Shown: positions 40,007 to 47,580 of the stretch, piece by piece
How the letters are laid out: the number at the start of each line of letters is the position of its first letter
How positions within the stretch are numbered: position 1 is the first letter of the stretch
NCBI RefSeq assembly: GCF_014892515.1
Contig: NZ_JADBGR010000082.1
Span: 62,001-126,000, forward strand
DNA from: Myceligenerans pegani
Lineage (GTDB): Bacteria > Actinomycetota > Actinomycetes > Actinomycetales > Cellulomonadaceae
Reading direction: 5' to 3'
Length of the DNA stretch: 64,000 nucleotides
Notes under the pieces: generated by a model
What the model was told of the DNA's origin: nothing
Databases searched by the model: none
What the model saw: only the letters and a program-made list of their open reading frames with translations
Made by a program: the position numbers and the translations under genes

Positions 40007-42079
40007 TCAGCCGTCTGCGACCGTGAACCGCGCCGTCGCGATGCTGCCGTAGCCGTCGTCCACCAGGAGGTGCACGTCGTACTCGCCCGGCGGCAGCGGC
40101 CACGTCGTGCCCTGCGCGGACCCGTCGACCACCCGGGACCCGCTCGTCGCGCCCGAGACGTACAGCCAGCGGTAGGAGGGGACGGAGCCCGGCGCCGTCC
40201 CGGCCGGGTACACGCCGATCCAGTCGCGCTCCCCGCCCGGACCGCCGTCGAACGTCACCTCGATCGGGTCGCCCGGCGCGTAGGACGCGCGGTCCGTCGC
40301 GATCGTCGCCGGCGCGGGCTCCTCGACGTCGGGCAGCGGCGCGGCGTCGACCTCGAACGTCGTGGCCACGGCGCGGTGGTCCGACGGCCACGGGCTCACC
40401 TCGACGTCGCTGTGCGGCGCGCCGAAGTCGCCCGGCAGCGGCGACGCCGACGCCGGCTCGCCGACCACGACGCTCTCCTCCGTCTCGGTCGCCCCCGCCG
40501 CGTACACGAAGTCGATGCGGTCGTGCACCTCGTCACCGGTGACGGCGCCTGCCGGGTAGCCGGGGGTCCAGGTGTATCCGGGCGCCTCCACCGGGTCGGG
40601 GCGCGCCTCGCGGTAGGTGTCGCGGAACCTGAGCTCCGCCAGCCGCCGCGAGACGGGCCACTCGAGCGCCAGGTCGAACGGGCGCGGCGTGGCCGCCGCC
40701 GTCGCGGCGGTCCAGTCCAGGTGGGACGGCACGTTGAAGTCGCCCGTGAGGAACACCGGGAACCCGGAGCCCGCGAGCGCACCCAGCGACTCGAACCGGC
40801 CGGCCATCTGCTCCATGTGGATGTCGTTCTCGTTGGCCAGCACCTCCGCCGTCGACGCGCCGTCGCGCAGGTCGTACGGGCCGTACGGATAGGCCTGCAG
40901 GTGGACGTTGCTCATGGCGACGCCGTGGCCCGGCGCCGTCTCCACGAACACGTGGTCCGCGGCCGCGCCGGGCCGCAGCGGGTACCGGCTGATGATCTGC
41001 AGCGGCTCGTTCACGTGGTCCCAGCCGAGCGCGTCGGCGATCCGCCGCAGGTTCCCGCCCGACTCCTGCACGCCGACGACGTCGGCCCCGGCCGCCTCGA
41101 TCGCCGCCGGGACCTGGTCGAAGTCGACCCGGGTGCCGCCCACCCAGATGTTGAACGTCATGACCGTCAGCTCGGTCGCCACGTCCGGGCCGTCCGGGCC
41201 CGCCGCCCGCGCGGTGAGGAACGCGTCCAGGCCGGCCAGGTCGTCGGTGTTGATGTGGTCCACCCCGGCGTCGGCCAGCTCGGTCCACACGGACTCGCGC
41301 GCCGCCCCCGGCCGGTCCGGCGTGGCCCAGAACCGGACGCGGTAGCCCGCGGCGTGCGCCTCGGCCACGACGTCGCGCAGGCGCTCGCGCTCCGCGGCGG
41401 GCATCGCGCCCTCACCCTGCCAGTCGAACAGGTTGTTCCAGTTGTCGCTGACCAGCGGCATCACGGTCGCCGGAAGCCCGGAGCCCAGGTCGCCGGACCG
41501 CCCGTCGTAGAACGCGAACCGCACCCGCTGCGAGCGCATCGTCTCCAGCGGGCGGTTCCCGCTGATCACTGCGGTCACCGGGCCCGGCCGCACGTGGCCG
41601 CGCACCGCGCGGGTCATGATCCTGCGGTGCTCGGCGAGCTCCTCGTGGATCGCGGCGTAGGTGGCCTCGCCGTCGGACTTGATGTCGATCAGGAGCTGGA
41701 GGCTGCCGTCCCATCCCGGGTAGACGCTCCGGTCGCCGTGGCGGGCGTTCTGGCGCACCAGGTCGCGCAGCGGGTCCAGGTAGAGGCTCTCCAGGGTGCG
41801 GTCCGGGTCCACGTCCTCCCGGTCGTGCGCGACGAGCAGCTCGCCGTCGACCAGCCAGACGTCCGCCTCGACGCTGGTGAAGCCGTGGGCCAGGGCGTCG
41901 CGCAGGGGGCGCTCGTGCTCGTAGTCGTTGTGGGCGTGCGCCGCGTCGTGCGGCTCGCCGAGGACGACGTCGCCGCCGCGCGGCCCGCCGGCCTCCGGTG
42001 CGGCCGACGACGGTGCCGCCGCCCCCGCGAACAGGGTCGCGACCGCGAGGGCCGCGCCGACGATGGTCCTACCGCGCAT
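40007..42079 (-). CDS. Secreted fusion: GDPD-like phosphodiesterase and EEP-family phosphatase/nuclease
   Basis: A 690-residue exported protein with a Sec signal peptide (about 1-27). The start ATG 42079 has AAGGAG 6 nt upstream. Residues about 40-300 resemble the PI-PLC/GDPD barrel: AHAHNDYEH near 47-55, VEADVWLVDGELLVAHD, LQLLIDIKSD and a late VDHINTDDL. Residues about 305-575 are an endonuclease/exonuclease/phosphatase (EEP) domain: TFNIWVGG with Asn310, DVVGVQES, LTGDFNVPSH and PSDHRAV with His568. The last 100 residues look like an Ig-like module. Substrates may be phosphodiesters or phospholipids outside the cell. Confidence 0.8.
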   Translation of the reverse strand: MRGRTIVGAALAVATLFAGAAAPSSAAPEAGGPRGGDVVLGEPHDAAHAHNDYEHERPLRDALAHGFTSVEADVWLVDGELLVAHDREDVDPDRTLESLYLDPLRDLVRQNARHGDRSVYPGWDGSLQLLIDIKSDGEATYAAIHEELAEHRRIMTRAVRGHVRPGPVTAVISGNRPLETMRSQRVRFAFYDGRSGDLGSGLPATVMPLVSDNWNNLFDWQGEGAMPAAERERLRDVVAEAHAAGYRVRFWATPDRPGAARESVWTELADAGVDHINTDDLAGLDAFLTARAAGPDGPDVATELTVMTFNIWVGGTRVDFDQVPAAIEAAGADVVGVQESGGNLRRIADALGWDHVNEPLQIISRYPLRPGAAADHVFVETAPGHGVAMSNVHLQAYPYGPYDLRDGASTAEVLANENDIHMEQMAGRFESLGALAGSGFPVFLTGDFNVPSHLDWTAATAAATPRPFDLALEWPVSRRLAELRFRDTYREARPDPVEAPGYTWTPGYPAGAVTGDEVHDRIDFVYAAGATETEESVVVGEPASASPLPGDFGAPHSDVEVSPWPSDHRAVATTFEVDAAPLPDVEEPAPATIATDRASYAPGDPIEVTFDGGPGGERDWIGVYPAGTAPGSVPSYRWLYVSGATSGSRVVDGSAQGTTWPLPPGEYDVHLLVDDGYGSIATARFTVADG

Positions 42080-42253
42080 GGCATCTCCTTGTAGACCGGG
42101 CGAAGCTGACCGGACGAACCGGGTCGACTCATGCAAGCGCCGGACGCTGACGACAGGATGAACACGCGACGGCCAGGGAACGACGACGAACGGAACCCCA
42201 CCGCGGCCGCCCGCCCGGACGCCCCGCCGGCCGCCCTCCGGTCGATCGGCGGC

Positions 42254-43324
42254 TCAGGAGCCCCCGCGTTGCGCCTCCGGGCGGGCGATCTCGCCCGAGC
42301 CGCGGACGACCAGCCGGGTGGGGACGACGATCTGGCGCGCCGGCCCCCCGTCCCCGCCGATCCGGGCGAAGACGCGCTCCGCCGCGAGCCTGCCGATCCG
42401 GTCGGGATCCTGCGCGACCACCGACACCCGCGGCTTGACCAGGTCGCCCGCCTCGACGTCGTCGAACCCCACGAGGGCGACGTCGTGCTCGAGGCCGAGC
42501 TGCTGCAGGGCCCGGATCGCGCCCACGGTGACGAGGTTCTGGCTGGAGAAGATCGCCGTCGGCGGCTCCGGCAGGGTGAGCAGGCGCCGGGTCACCGCGG
42601 TGGCGCTCGCGTCGTCGTGCAGGTCGAGGACGATCAGCGCCGGGTCGGGGGTGATGCCGGCGTCGGCGAGCTCGTCGAGGTAGCCCGCCCGGCGCAGGCG
42701 GGCGGTCTGGATGCGTTCGAGGTCGCCGAGGAACGCGATGCGCCGGTGGCCGTGCGCGACGAGGTGCCGCACCGCGTCGCGGGCGCCGTCGTAGTTGGAC
42801 GTGACGACGCTGTCGACGTCGATGCCCGCCGGCTCCCGGTCGATGCAGACCAGCGGGGTGCCGCGGTCGAGGTGCACCCGCAGGTAGGACTGGTCGTCGT
42901 GGACGGGGGTGACCACGTAGCCGTCGACGCGGCGCCGCGAGAGCGCGGCGATCGCCCGCTGCTCGGCCACCGGGTCGTCCTCGAGGCTGGTGGCGAAGAC
43001 CGCGTAGCCGTGCTCGGTGGCGACGCGCTCGATGGCGCGGTGCACCTGCGCGGCGAAGGGGTTCGCCACGCTCGACACGAGCAGGCCGATGGTGTGGGAC
43101 CGCCCGTCGGCGCGCCGGAGGTTCCCTGCGTGCAGGTCGGGCTCGTACTGCAGCTCGGCGGCGGCGCGCCGCACCCGCTCGGCGGTGTCGGCGGAGACGT
43201 TGGGCTCGCCGTTGACCACCCGCGAGACGGTCTTGACGCCGACGCCGGCCAGCCGCGCGACGTCGCGCATCGTGGGCCGGCGGGCCGTGGTGGGCGTGGA
43301 AGTGTCGCCTGACATCGATGTCAC
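42254..43324 (-). CDS. LacI-family transcriptional repressor of the adjacent sugar operon
   Basis: A 356-residue LacI protein. The HTH (MRDVARLAGVGVKTVSRVVN) is near residues 19-38, then the hinge and a periplasmic-binding-like effector domain ending in QDPDRIGRLAAERVF. Start GTG 43324 has GGAGAG 8 nt upstream; ATG 43315 is an alternative. The adjacent divergent operon holds a CUT2 sugar transporter and a kinase. A perfect GACAACGTTGTC dyad lies at that operon's transcription start, so this protein very likely represses it until a sugar binds. The sugar is inferred only. Confidence 0.92.
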   Translation of the reverse strand: MTSMSGDTSTPTTARRPTMRDVARLAGVGVKTVSRVVNGEPNVSADTAERVRRAAAELQYEPDLHAGNLRRADGRSHTIGLLVSSVANPFAAQVHRAIERVATEHGYAVFATSLEDDPVAEQRAIAALSRRRVDGYVVTPVHDDQSYLRVHLDRGTPLVCIDREPAGIDVDSVVTSNYDGARDAVRHLVAHGHRRIAFLGDLERIQTARLRRAGYLDELADAGITPDPALIVLDLHDDASATAVTRRLLTLPEPPTAIFSSQNLVTVGAIRALQQLGLEHDVALVGFDDVEAGDLVKPRVSVVAQDPDRIGRLAAERVFARIGGDGGPARQIVVPTRLVVRGSGEIARPEAQRGGS

Positions 43325-43352
43325 GAAACTGTCTCTCCTCGATCCTCGTGGG

Positions 43353-43381
43353 TTGACCCTACCGCGCGGCTCGGGTAGACA
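43353..43381 (+). promoter_or_regulatory. Promoter of the CUT2 sugar operon
   Basis: TTGACC (43353-43358), a 17-bp spacer, then TAGACA (43376-43381). The start of transcription would fall near 43388, directly before the LacI operator. The leader is about 44 nt. Confidence 0.65.
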
Positions 43382-43388
43382 TTGCGCT

Positions 43389-43400
43389 GACAACGTTGTC
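43389..43400. promoter_or_regulatory. LacI-type operator of the sugar operon
   Basis: GACAACGTTGTC is a perfect 12-bp palindrome with the central CG of LacI-family operators. It begins right at the predicted start of transcription, so a bound repressor would block initiation. Confidence 0.75.
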
Positions 43401-43431
43401 GGGCGAGAGCCCACGGCAAAGGAGTTCGACG

Positions 43432-44532
43432 ATGACCCTCATGATCGCGAAGCCCGGGAACCGGCGCCGGTGGCGGCGTGGCGCGACGCTCGCGGGCACC
43501 TGCACCGCCGCGGCGCTCGCCCTGGCGGCGTGCGGCGGCGGCACGGGCAGCGCCGACAGCGACGCCATCGGCGTCTCGCTGATCGTCAAGACCACCACCA
43601 ACCCGTTCTTCGTCGCGATGCAGGACGGCGCCGAGGAGGCCGCCGAGGAGCACGGCGTGTCGCTGACGATGGCGGCCGGCCGCGAGGACGGCGACGAGGA
43701 CACGCAGATCCAGGCGATCGAGAACGCGATCGCCCGCGGCGACGCCGGCATCCTCATCACGCCGAACGGCCCGTCCGTCGTCGACGCCATCGCCTCGGCG
43801 CGGGACGCCGGCCTGTACGTGATCGCCCTCGACACGCCGCCCGACCCGGCCGACGCCGTGGACATCACCTTCGCCACGGACAACCGGCTCGCCGGGCAGA
43901 AGATCGGCGAGTGGACCGCCGGCGCGCTCGACGGCGAGAAGGCGACGATCGCCATGCTCGACCTGTTCGCCGACAAGGTCGTCACCGTCGACGTCGACCG
44001 CGACCAGGGCTTCCTGGAGGGCATGGGGATCGACGTCGCCGACCCGCAGGCCAACGGCGACGAGGCGGCCACCGGCGCCTACTCCGGCGGCGACTACGAG
44101 ATCGTCGGCCACGAGGCGACCGACGGCGCCGAGGACGGCGGCCGCACCGCGATGGAGAACCTGCTCGCGAAGAACCCCGACATCAACGTCGTGTACACGA
44201 TCAACGAGCCCGCGGCGTACGGCGCCTACCAGGCGCTCGAGGCGGCGGGCAAGACGGGCGACGACGTCCTGGTCGTGTCGGTCGACGGCGGCTGCGCCGG
44301 CGTGCAGAACGTGACCGGCGGCGTCATCGACGCCACGAGCCAGCAGTACCCGGTGAAGATGGCCGAGCTCGGCGTGGAGGCCATCGCGCAGCTCGCGACC
44401 GACGGCACCACGCCGGAGACGAGCGAGGGGCTGGACTTCTTCAACACCGGCGTCGAGCTGGTCACCGACGAGCCCGTCGACGGGGTCGAGTCGATCGACT
44501 CGACCGAGGCCACCGACATCTGCTGGGGCTGA
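43432..44532 (+). CDS. CUT2-type sugar ABC transporter substrate-binding lipoprotein
   Basis: A 366-residue binding protein. The signal peptide ends in the lipobox LAAC (near residue 34), so it is anchored outside. The body has the periplasmic-binding-protein type 1 fold: VSLIVKTTTNPFFVAMQDGA, GDAGILITPNGPSVVDAIA, VIALDTPPDPADAVDITFAT and NVVYTINEPAAYGAYQALE. It is close to the FrcB/ribose-binding group. Start ATG 43432 has AAGGAG at 43418-43423. It is the first gene of a four-gene operon (binding protein, permease, ATPase, kinase), with the LacI operator just upstream. Confidence 0.92.
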   Translation: MTLMIAKPGNRRRWRRGATLAGTCTAAALALAACGGGTGSADSDAIGVSLIVKTTTNPFFVAMQDGAEEAAEEHGVSLTMAAGREDGDEDTQIQAIENAIARGDAGILITPNGPSVVDAIASARDAGLYVIALDTPPDPADAVDITFATDNRLAGQKIGEWTAGALDGEKATIAMLDLFADKVVTVDVDRDQGFLEGMGIDVADPQANGDEAATGAYSGGDYEIVGHEATDGAEDGGRTAMENLLAKNPDINVVYTINEPAAYGAYQALEAAGKTGDDVLVVSVDGGCAGVQNVTGGVIDATSQQYPVKMAELGVEAIAQLATDGTTPETSEGLDFFNTGVELVTDEPVDGVESIDSTEATDICWG

Positions 44533-44538
44533 TCACCG

Positions 44539-45570
44539 ATGAGCGCCACCACCACCGCGCCCCCGGCCGACCCGGCCGCGGAGTTCCTCGACCGGCGCAG
44601 CCCGCTCGAGCGCGCCCGCGGCGTGCTGCACCGGTACCCCGCCCTGAGCCCGGCCATCGTCCTCGTCCTGTCCGTCGTCGTGTTCGGGATGCTCAACGAG
44701 CGCTTCCTGGCACCGGCGAACCTGTCGCTGATCACGCAGCAGGTCGCGGTGGTGGGGACGCTCGCCGTGGCCCAGACCCTCATCATCCTCACCGCCGGGA
44801 TCGACCTGTCCGTCGGGTCGGTCATGGTGCTGTCCTCGATGGTCGTGGCCCAGGTGGCCAGCGGGTCCGGCGTGCCGGCGGCGCTCGCCCTGCTCATCGG
44901 GCTCGCGACCGGGGTCGCCTGCGGCGGCCTGAACGGGCTCCTGGTGACCCGCCTGTCGCTGCCGCCGTTCATCGCCACGCTCGGCACGTTCAGCGTGTTC
45001 ACCGCCCTGGCCCTGCTGTACTCGCACGGGGCCACCGTCCGCGGTGGCGACATGCCGGCCCTGCTCACCTGGACCGGTACGACGATCCCGGTGGGCGGGG
45101 TACGGGTCTCCACGGGCGTCATGCTGATGCTCGCGGCCTACCTCGTCGCGGCGTACGCGCTGTCCCGCACCGCCTGGGGCAAGCACGTCTACGCCGTCGG
45201 CGACGACAAGGAGGCCGCCCGGCTGTCCGGGATCAGCATCAACCGCGTGCTGATCAGCGTCTACCTCGCCGCCGGCGCGATCCTCGCCCTGGCCGCGTGG
45301 ATCCAGATCGGCCGCGCCAACGCGGCGAGCCCGAACGTGGGCGTCGACATGAACCTGGACTCGATCACCGCCGTCGTCATCGGCGGGACGAGCCTGTTCG
45401 GCGGGCGCGGCACGGTCTGGGGGACGCTGCTCGGCGCGCTGATCGTCGGCGTCTTCCGCAACGGGCTGTCCCTCGCCGGACTCGACGTGCTGTACCAGAC
45501 CCTGGCCGTGGGCATCCTCGTGATCGTCGCGGTCTCGCTCGACCAGTGGATCCGGAAGGTGCGCAGATGA
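44539..45570 (+). CDS. CUT2-type sugar ABC transporter permease
   Basis: A 343-residue permease of the RbsC/FrcC family with about ten hydrophobic segments. The typical motif AQTLIILTAGIDLSVGSVM lies near residues 78-96, and the coupling motif GEDxxAA-like region reads VGDDKEAARLSGI near 215-227. NGLLVTRLSLPPFIATLGT is also diagnostic. Only 6 bp separate it from the binding-protein gene. Its last codons overlap the start of the ATPase gene (ATGA), so the operon is tightly coupled. Confidence 0.93.
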   Translation: MSATTTAPPADPAAEFLDRRSPLERARGVLHRYPALSPAIVLVLSVVVFGMLNERFLAPANLSLITQQVAVVGTLAVAQTLIILTAGIDLSVGSVMVLSSMVVAQVASGSGVPAALALLIGLATGVACGGLNGLLVTRLSLPPFIATLGTFSVFTALALLYSHGATVRGGDMPALLTWTGTTIPVGGVRVSTGVMLMLAAYLVAAYALSRTAWGKHVYAVGDDKEAARLSGISINRVLISVYLAAGAILALAAWIQIGRANAASPNVGVDMNLDSITAVVIGGTSLFGGRGTVWGTLLGALIVGVFRNGLSLAGLDVLYQTLAVGILVIVAVSLDQWIRKVRR

Positions 45571-46367
45571 CCACCGCAGAGACCTCCGTCAACGGCACCC
45601 CCTCCCCCGTGGCAACGCCCGTCCTGCGGGCGCGCGGGCTGGTCAAGACGTACGGCCACGTGGTCGGGCTCGACGGCGTCGACCTCGAGCTGTACCCCGG
45701 CGAGGTGCTCGCGATCATCGGCGACAACGGCGCCGGCAAGTCGACCCTGATCAAGTGCCTCACGGGTGCGGAGATCCCCGACCAGGGCGAGATCCTGCTC
45801 GACGGCGAACGCGTCCACTTCAAGCGACCGCAGGACGCGCGCGCGGCCGGGATCGAGACGGTCTACCAGACGCTCGCCGTCGCGCCGTCGCTGGACATCG
45901 CCTCCAACCTGTACCTCGGCCGCGAGGTGCGGCGCCCCGGGCTGCTCGGGTCCGTGCTGCGCCTCACCGACCGGGCCGGGATGCGCAAGGCGGCGCGACG
46001 CCACCTCACGGACCTGGGCATCTCCACCCTGCAGGACGTGACCGTGCCCGTGGAGAGCCTCTCCGGCGGCCAGCGGCAGGCCGTCGCCGTCGCCCGCGCC
46101 GCGGCGTTCGGGTCCAAGGTCGTCGTCCTCGACGAGCCGACGGCGGCGCTCGGCGTGCGGGAGTCGGGGCAGGTGCTGGAACTCGTGCGGACCCTGCGCG
46201 ACAAGGGCGTGCCGGTGATCATCATCAGCCACAACATGCCGCACGTGTTCGAGATCGCCGACCGGATCCACGTCCAGCGCCTCGGCCGGCGTGCCGCGAC
46301 GATCACGCCGCGGTCGCACACGATGACCGAGGCGGTCGCGCTCATGACCGGGGCCGCCGAGGCCTGA
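45567..46367 (+). CDS. CUT2-type sugar ABC transporter ATPase (single domain, FrcA-like)
   Basis: A 266-residue ATPase. Walker A is GDNGAGKST (residues 52-60), the signature is LSGGQRQAVAVARA, Walker B is VVVLDEPTAALG and the H-loop is IIISHNMPHV. Unlike RbsA or XylG, which carry two ATPase domains in about 500 residues, this protein has one domain. That is the arrangement of FrcA in the rhizobial fructose transporter. This and the kinase next door make fructose, or a related ketose or pentose, a reasonable guess. Confidence 0.92.
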   Translation: MTTAETSVNGTPSPVATPVLRARGLVKTYGHVVGLDGVDLELYPGEVLAIIGDNGAGKSTLIKCLTGAEIPDQGEILLDGERVHFKRPQDARAAGIETVYQTLAVAPSLDIASNLYLGREVRRPGLLGSVLRLTDRAGMRKAARRHLTDLGISTLQDVTVPVESLSGGQRQAVAVARAAAFGSKVVVLDEPTAALGVRESGQVLELVRTLRDKGVPVIIISHNMPHVFEIADRIHVQRLGRRAATITPRSHTMTEAVALMTGAAEA

Positions 46368-46400
46368 GCGCCCGCCCGATCCCGGACAGGAGCATCAGCG

Positions 46401-47336
46401 ATGAACGACCAGCACGAACGCCGGGTCCTGGTGATCGGCGAGGCGCTCACCGACGTCGTCACCACGGCCGGCGGCGAACGGCGCGAGCATCCGGGCGGCA
46501 GCCCGGCCAACGTCGCCGTGACGCTGGGACGGCTGGGCCGCCGGCCGCGCTTCGCGACGTCGATCGGCCACGACGACCGCGGCCGGCGGATCAGGTCCTG
46601 GCTCGACGAGTCCGGCGTCGAACTGACGCCGGCCGCCGTCGGGACCGGGCCGACGTCGGTCGCGGCGTCGCGGCTGGACGACGACGGCGGGGCGAGCTAC
46701 GAGTTCGCGCTGCGGTGGGAGCCGGACCTGCCGCGCGCCGGGGACGCGTCCCTGGTGCACGTGGGCAGCGTCGCGACCCTGCTCGAGCCGGGCGCCGGCG
46801 ACGTGCTGCGGCTGGTCGAGGAGGCGCGGGCGACCGCGACCATCACCTACGACCCGAACCTGCGCCCGTCGATCCGACCCGACCGGGCGGCGGTCCGCCG
46901 CCGGGTGGAGCGGCTCGTGCAGCTCGCCGACGTCGTCAAGGTGTCCGACGAGGATCTCCGCTGGCTGTACCCGGGCGAGCCGTTCGCGGGCGTGCTGCGC
47001 CGCTGGGCCGCCGGCGGCGCCGTCGTCGTCGGGACGCGGGGCGCGGAGGGTGCCCTGCTGGTGACCGCCCGGGGCGAGCTCGACGTCCCGGGGCGGCGGG
47101 TCGACGTCGTCGACACGATCGGCGCCGGCGACGCGTTCATGGGCGGCCTGATCCACGGGATGGTCGCGCGTGGTCTCGTCGGCGCCGACCGGCGCGGGGC
47201 GCTGCACGGCACCGCCCCGGGCGACTGGAGCGGTGTCGTGGCGCTCGCCGCGGAGGTGGCGGCCCGGACCGTGGCGCGGTCGGGGGCGAACCCGCCGTGG
47301 CTCGCCGAGCTGGACGAGGCCGCGGTCGCGCCCTGA
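46401..47336 (+). CDS. PfkB-family carbohydrate kinase (possible fructokinase)
   Basis: A 311-residue ribokinase-fold kinase. The N-terminal signature is VLVIGEALTDVV and then GGSPANVAVTLGRLG. The C-terminal signature DTIGAGDAFMGG, with the catalytic Asp in GAGD, is near residues 238-249. It should phosphorylate an incoming sugar with ATP. Its place at the end of a FrcBCA-like operon suggests fructokinase, but this family also includes ribokinase and 2-keto-3-deoxygluconate kinase. Start ATG 46401 has AGGAG 8-9 nt upstream. Confidence 0.88.
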   Translation: MNDQHERRVLVIGEALTDVVTTAGGERREHPGGSPANVAVTLGRLGRRPRFATSIGHDDRGRRIRSWLDESGVELTPAAVGTGPTSVAASRLDDDGGASYEFALRWEPDLPRAGDASLVHVGSVATLLEPGAGDVLRLVEEARATATITYDPNLRPSIRPDRAAVRRRVERLVQLADVVKVSDEDLRWLYPGEPFAGVLRRWAAGGAVVVGTRGAEGALLVTARGELDVPGRRVDVVDTIGAGDAFMGGLIHGMVARGLVGADRRGALHGTAPGDWSGVVALAAEVAARTVARSGANPPWLAELDEAAVAP

Positions 47337-47417
47337 GCCGCCGACGGACGGCGATGCGCGTGGGCAGGGCGGGCGGTACGCGCCGGCGTGGGCAGGCAGG
47401 GCCGGGCGTTGCGGGCC

Positions 47418-47433
47418 GAACCGGTTCGAACCG
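47418..47433. promoter_or_regulatory. Upstream operator of the secreted GH-A glycosidase
   Basis: Two overlapping perfect dyads, GAACCGGTTC (47418-47427) and CGGTTCGAACCG (47422-47433). The first has a copy at 47537-47546. Both have the central CG of LacI-type operators. Confidence 0.6.
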
Positions 47434-47485
47434 ATTCACCGGAAGCGGCTTCGCACGGAGCTCCGACCTGCAGAGTTTCAGGGTA

Positions 47486-47514
47486 TTGCAGCGAACGGCG
47501 TTCGAAGCTAGCGT
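47486..47514 (+). promoter_or_regulatory. Promoter of the secreted GH-A glycosidase
   Basis: TTGCAG (47486-47491), a 17-bp spacer, then TAGCGT (47509-47514). The transcript would start near 47521 with a leader of about 60 nt. It is flanked on both sides by GAACCGGTTC. Confidence 0.65.
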
Positions 47515-47536
47515 CGCGGACCGAGCCGGGATCGTC

Positions 47537-47546
47537 GAACCGGTTC
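47537..47546. promoter_or_regulatory. Downstream operator of the secreted GH-A glycosidase
   Basis: GAACCGGTTC, identical to the site at 47418-47427, lies about 16 bp inside the predicted transcript. The centre-to-centre distance between the two sites is 119 bp, so looping is possible. Confidence 0.6.
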
Positions 47547-47580
47547 ACGTTCGCCGTCACGTTCTCAACGAGGAGAAGCC

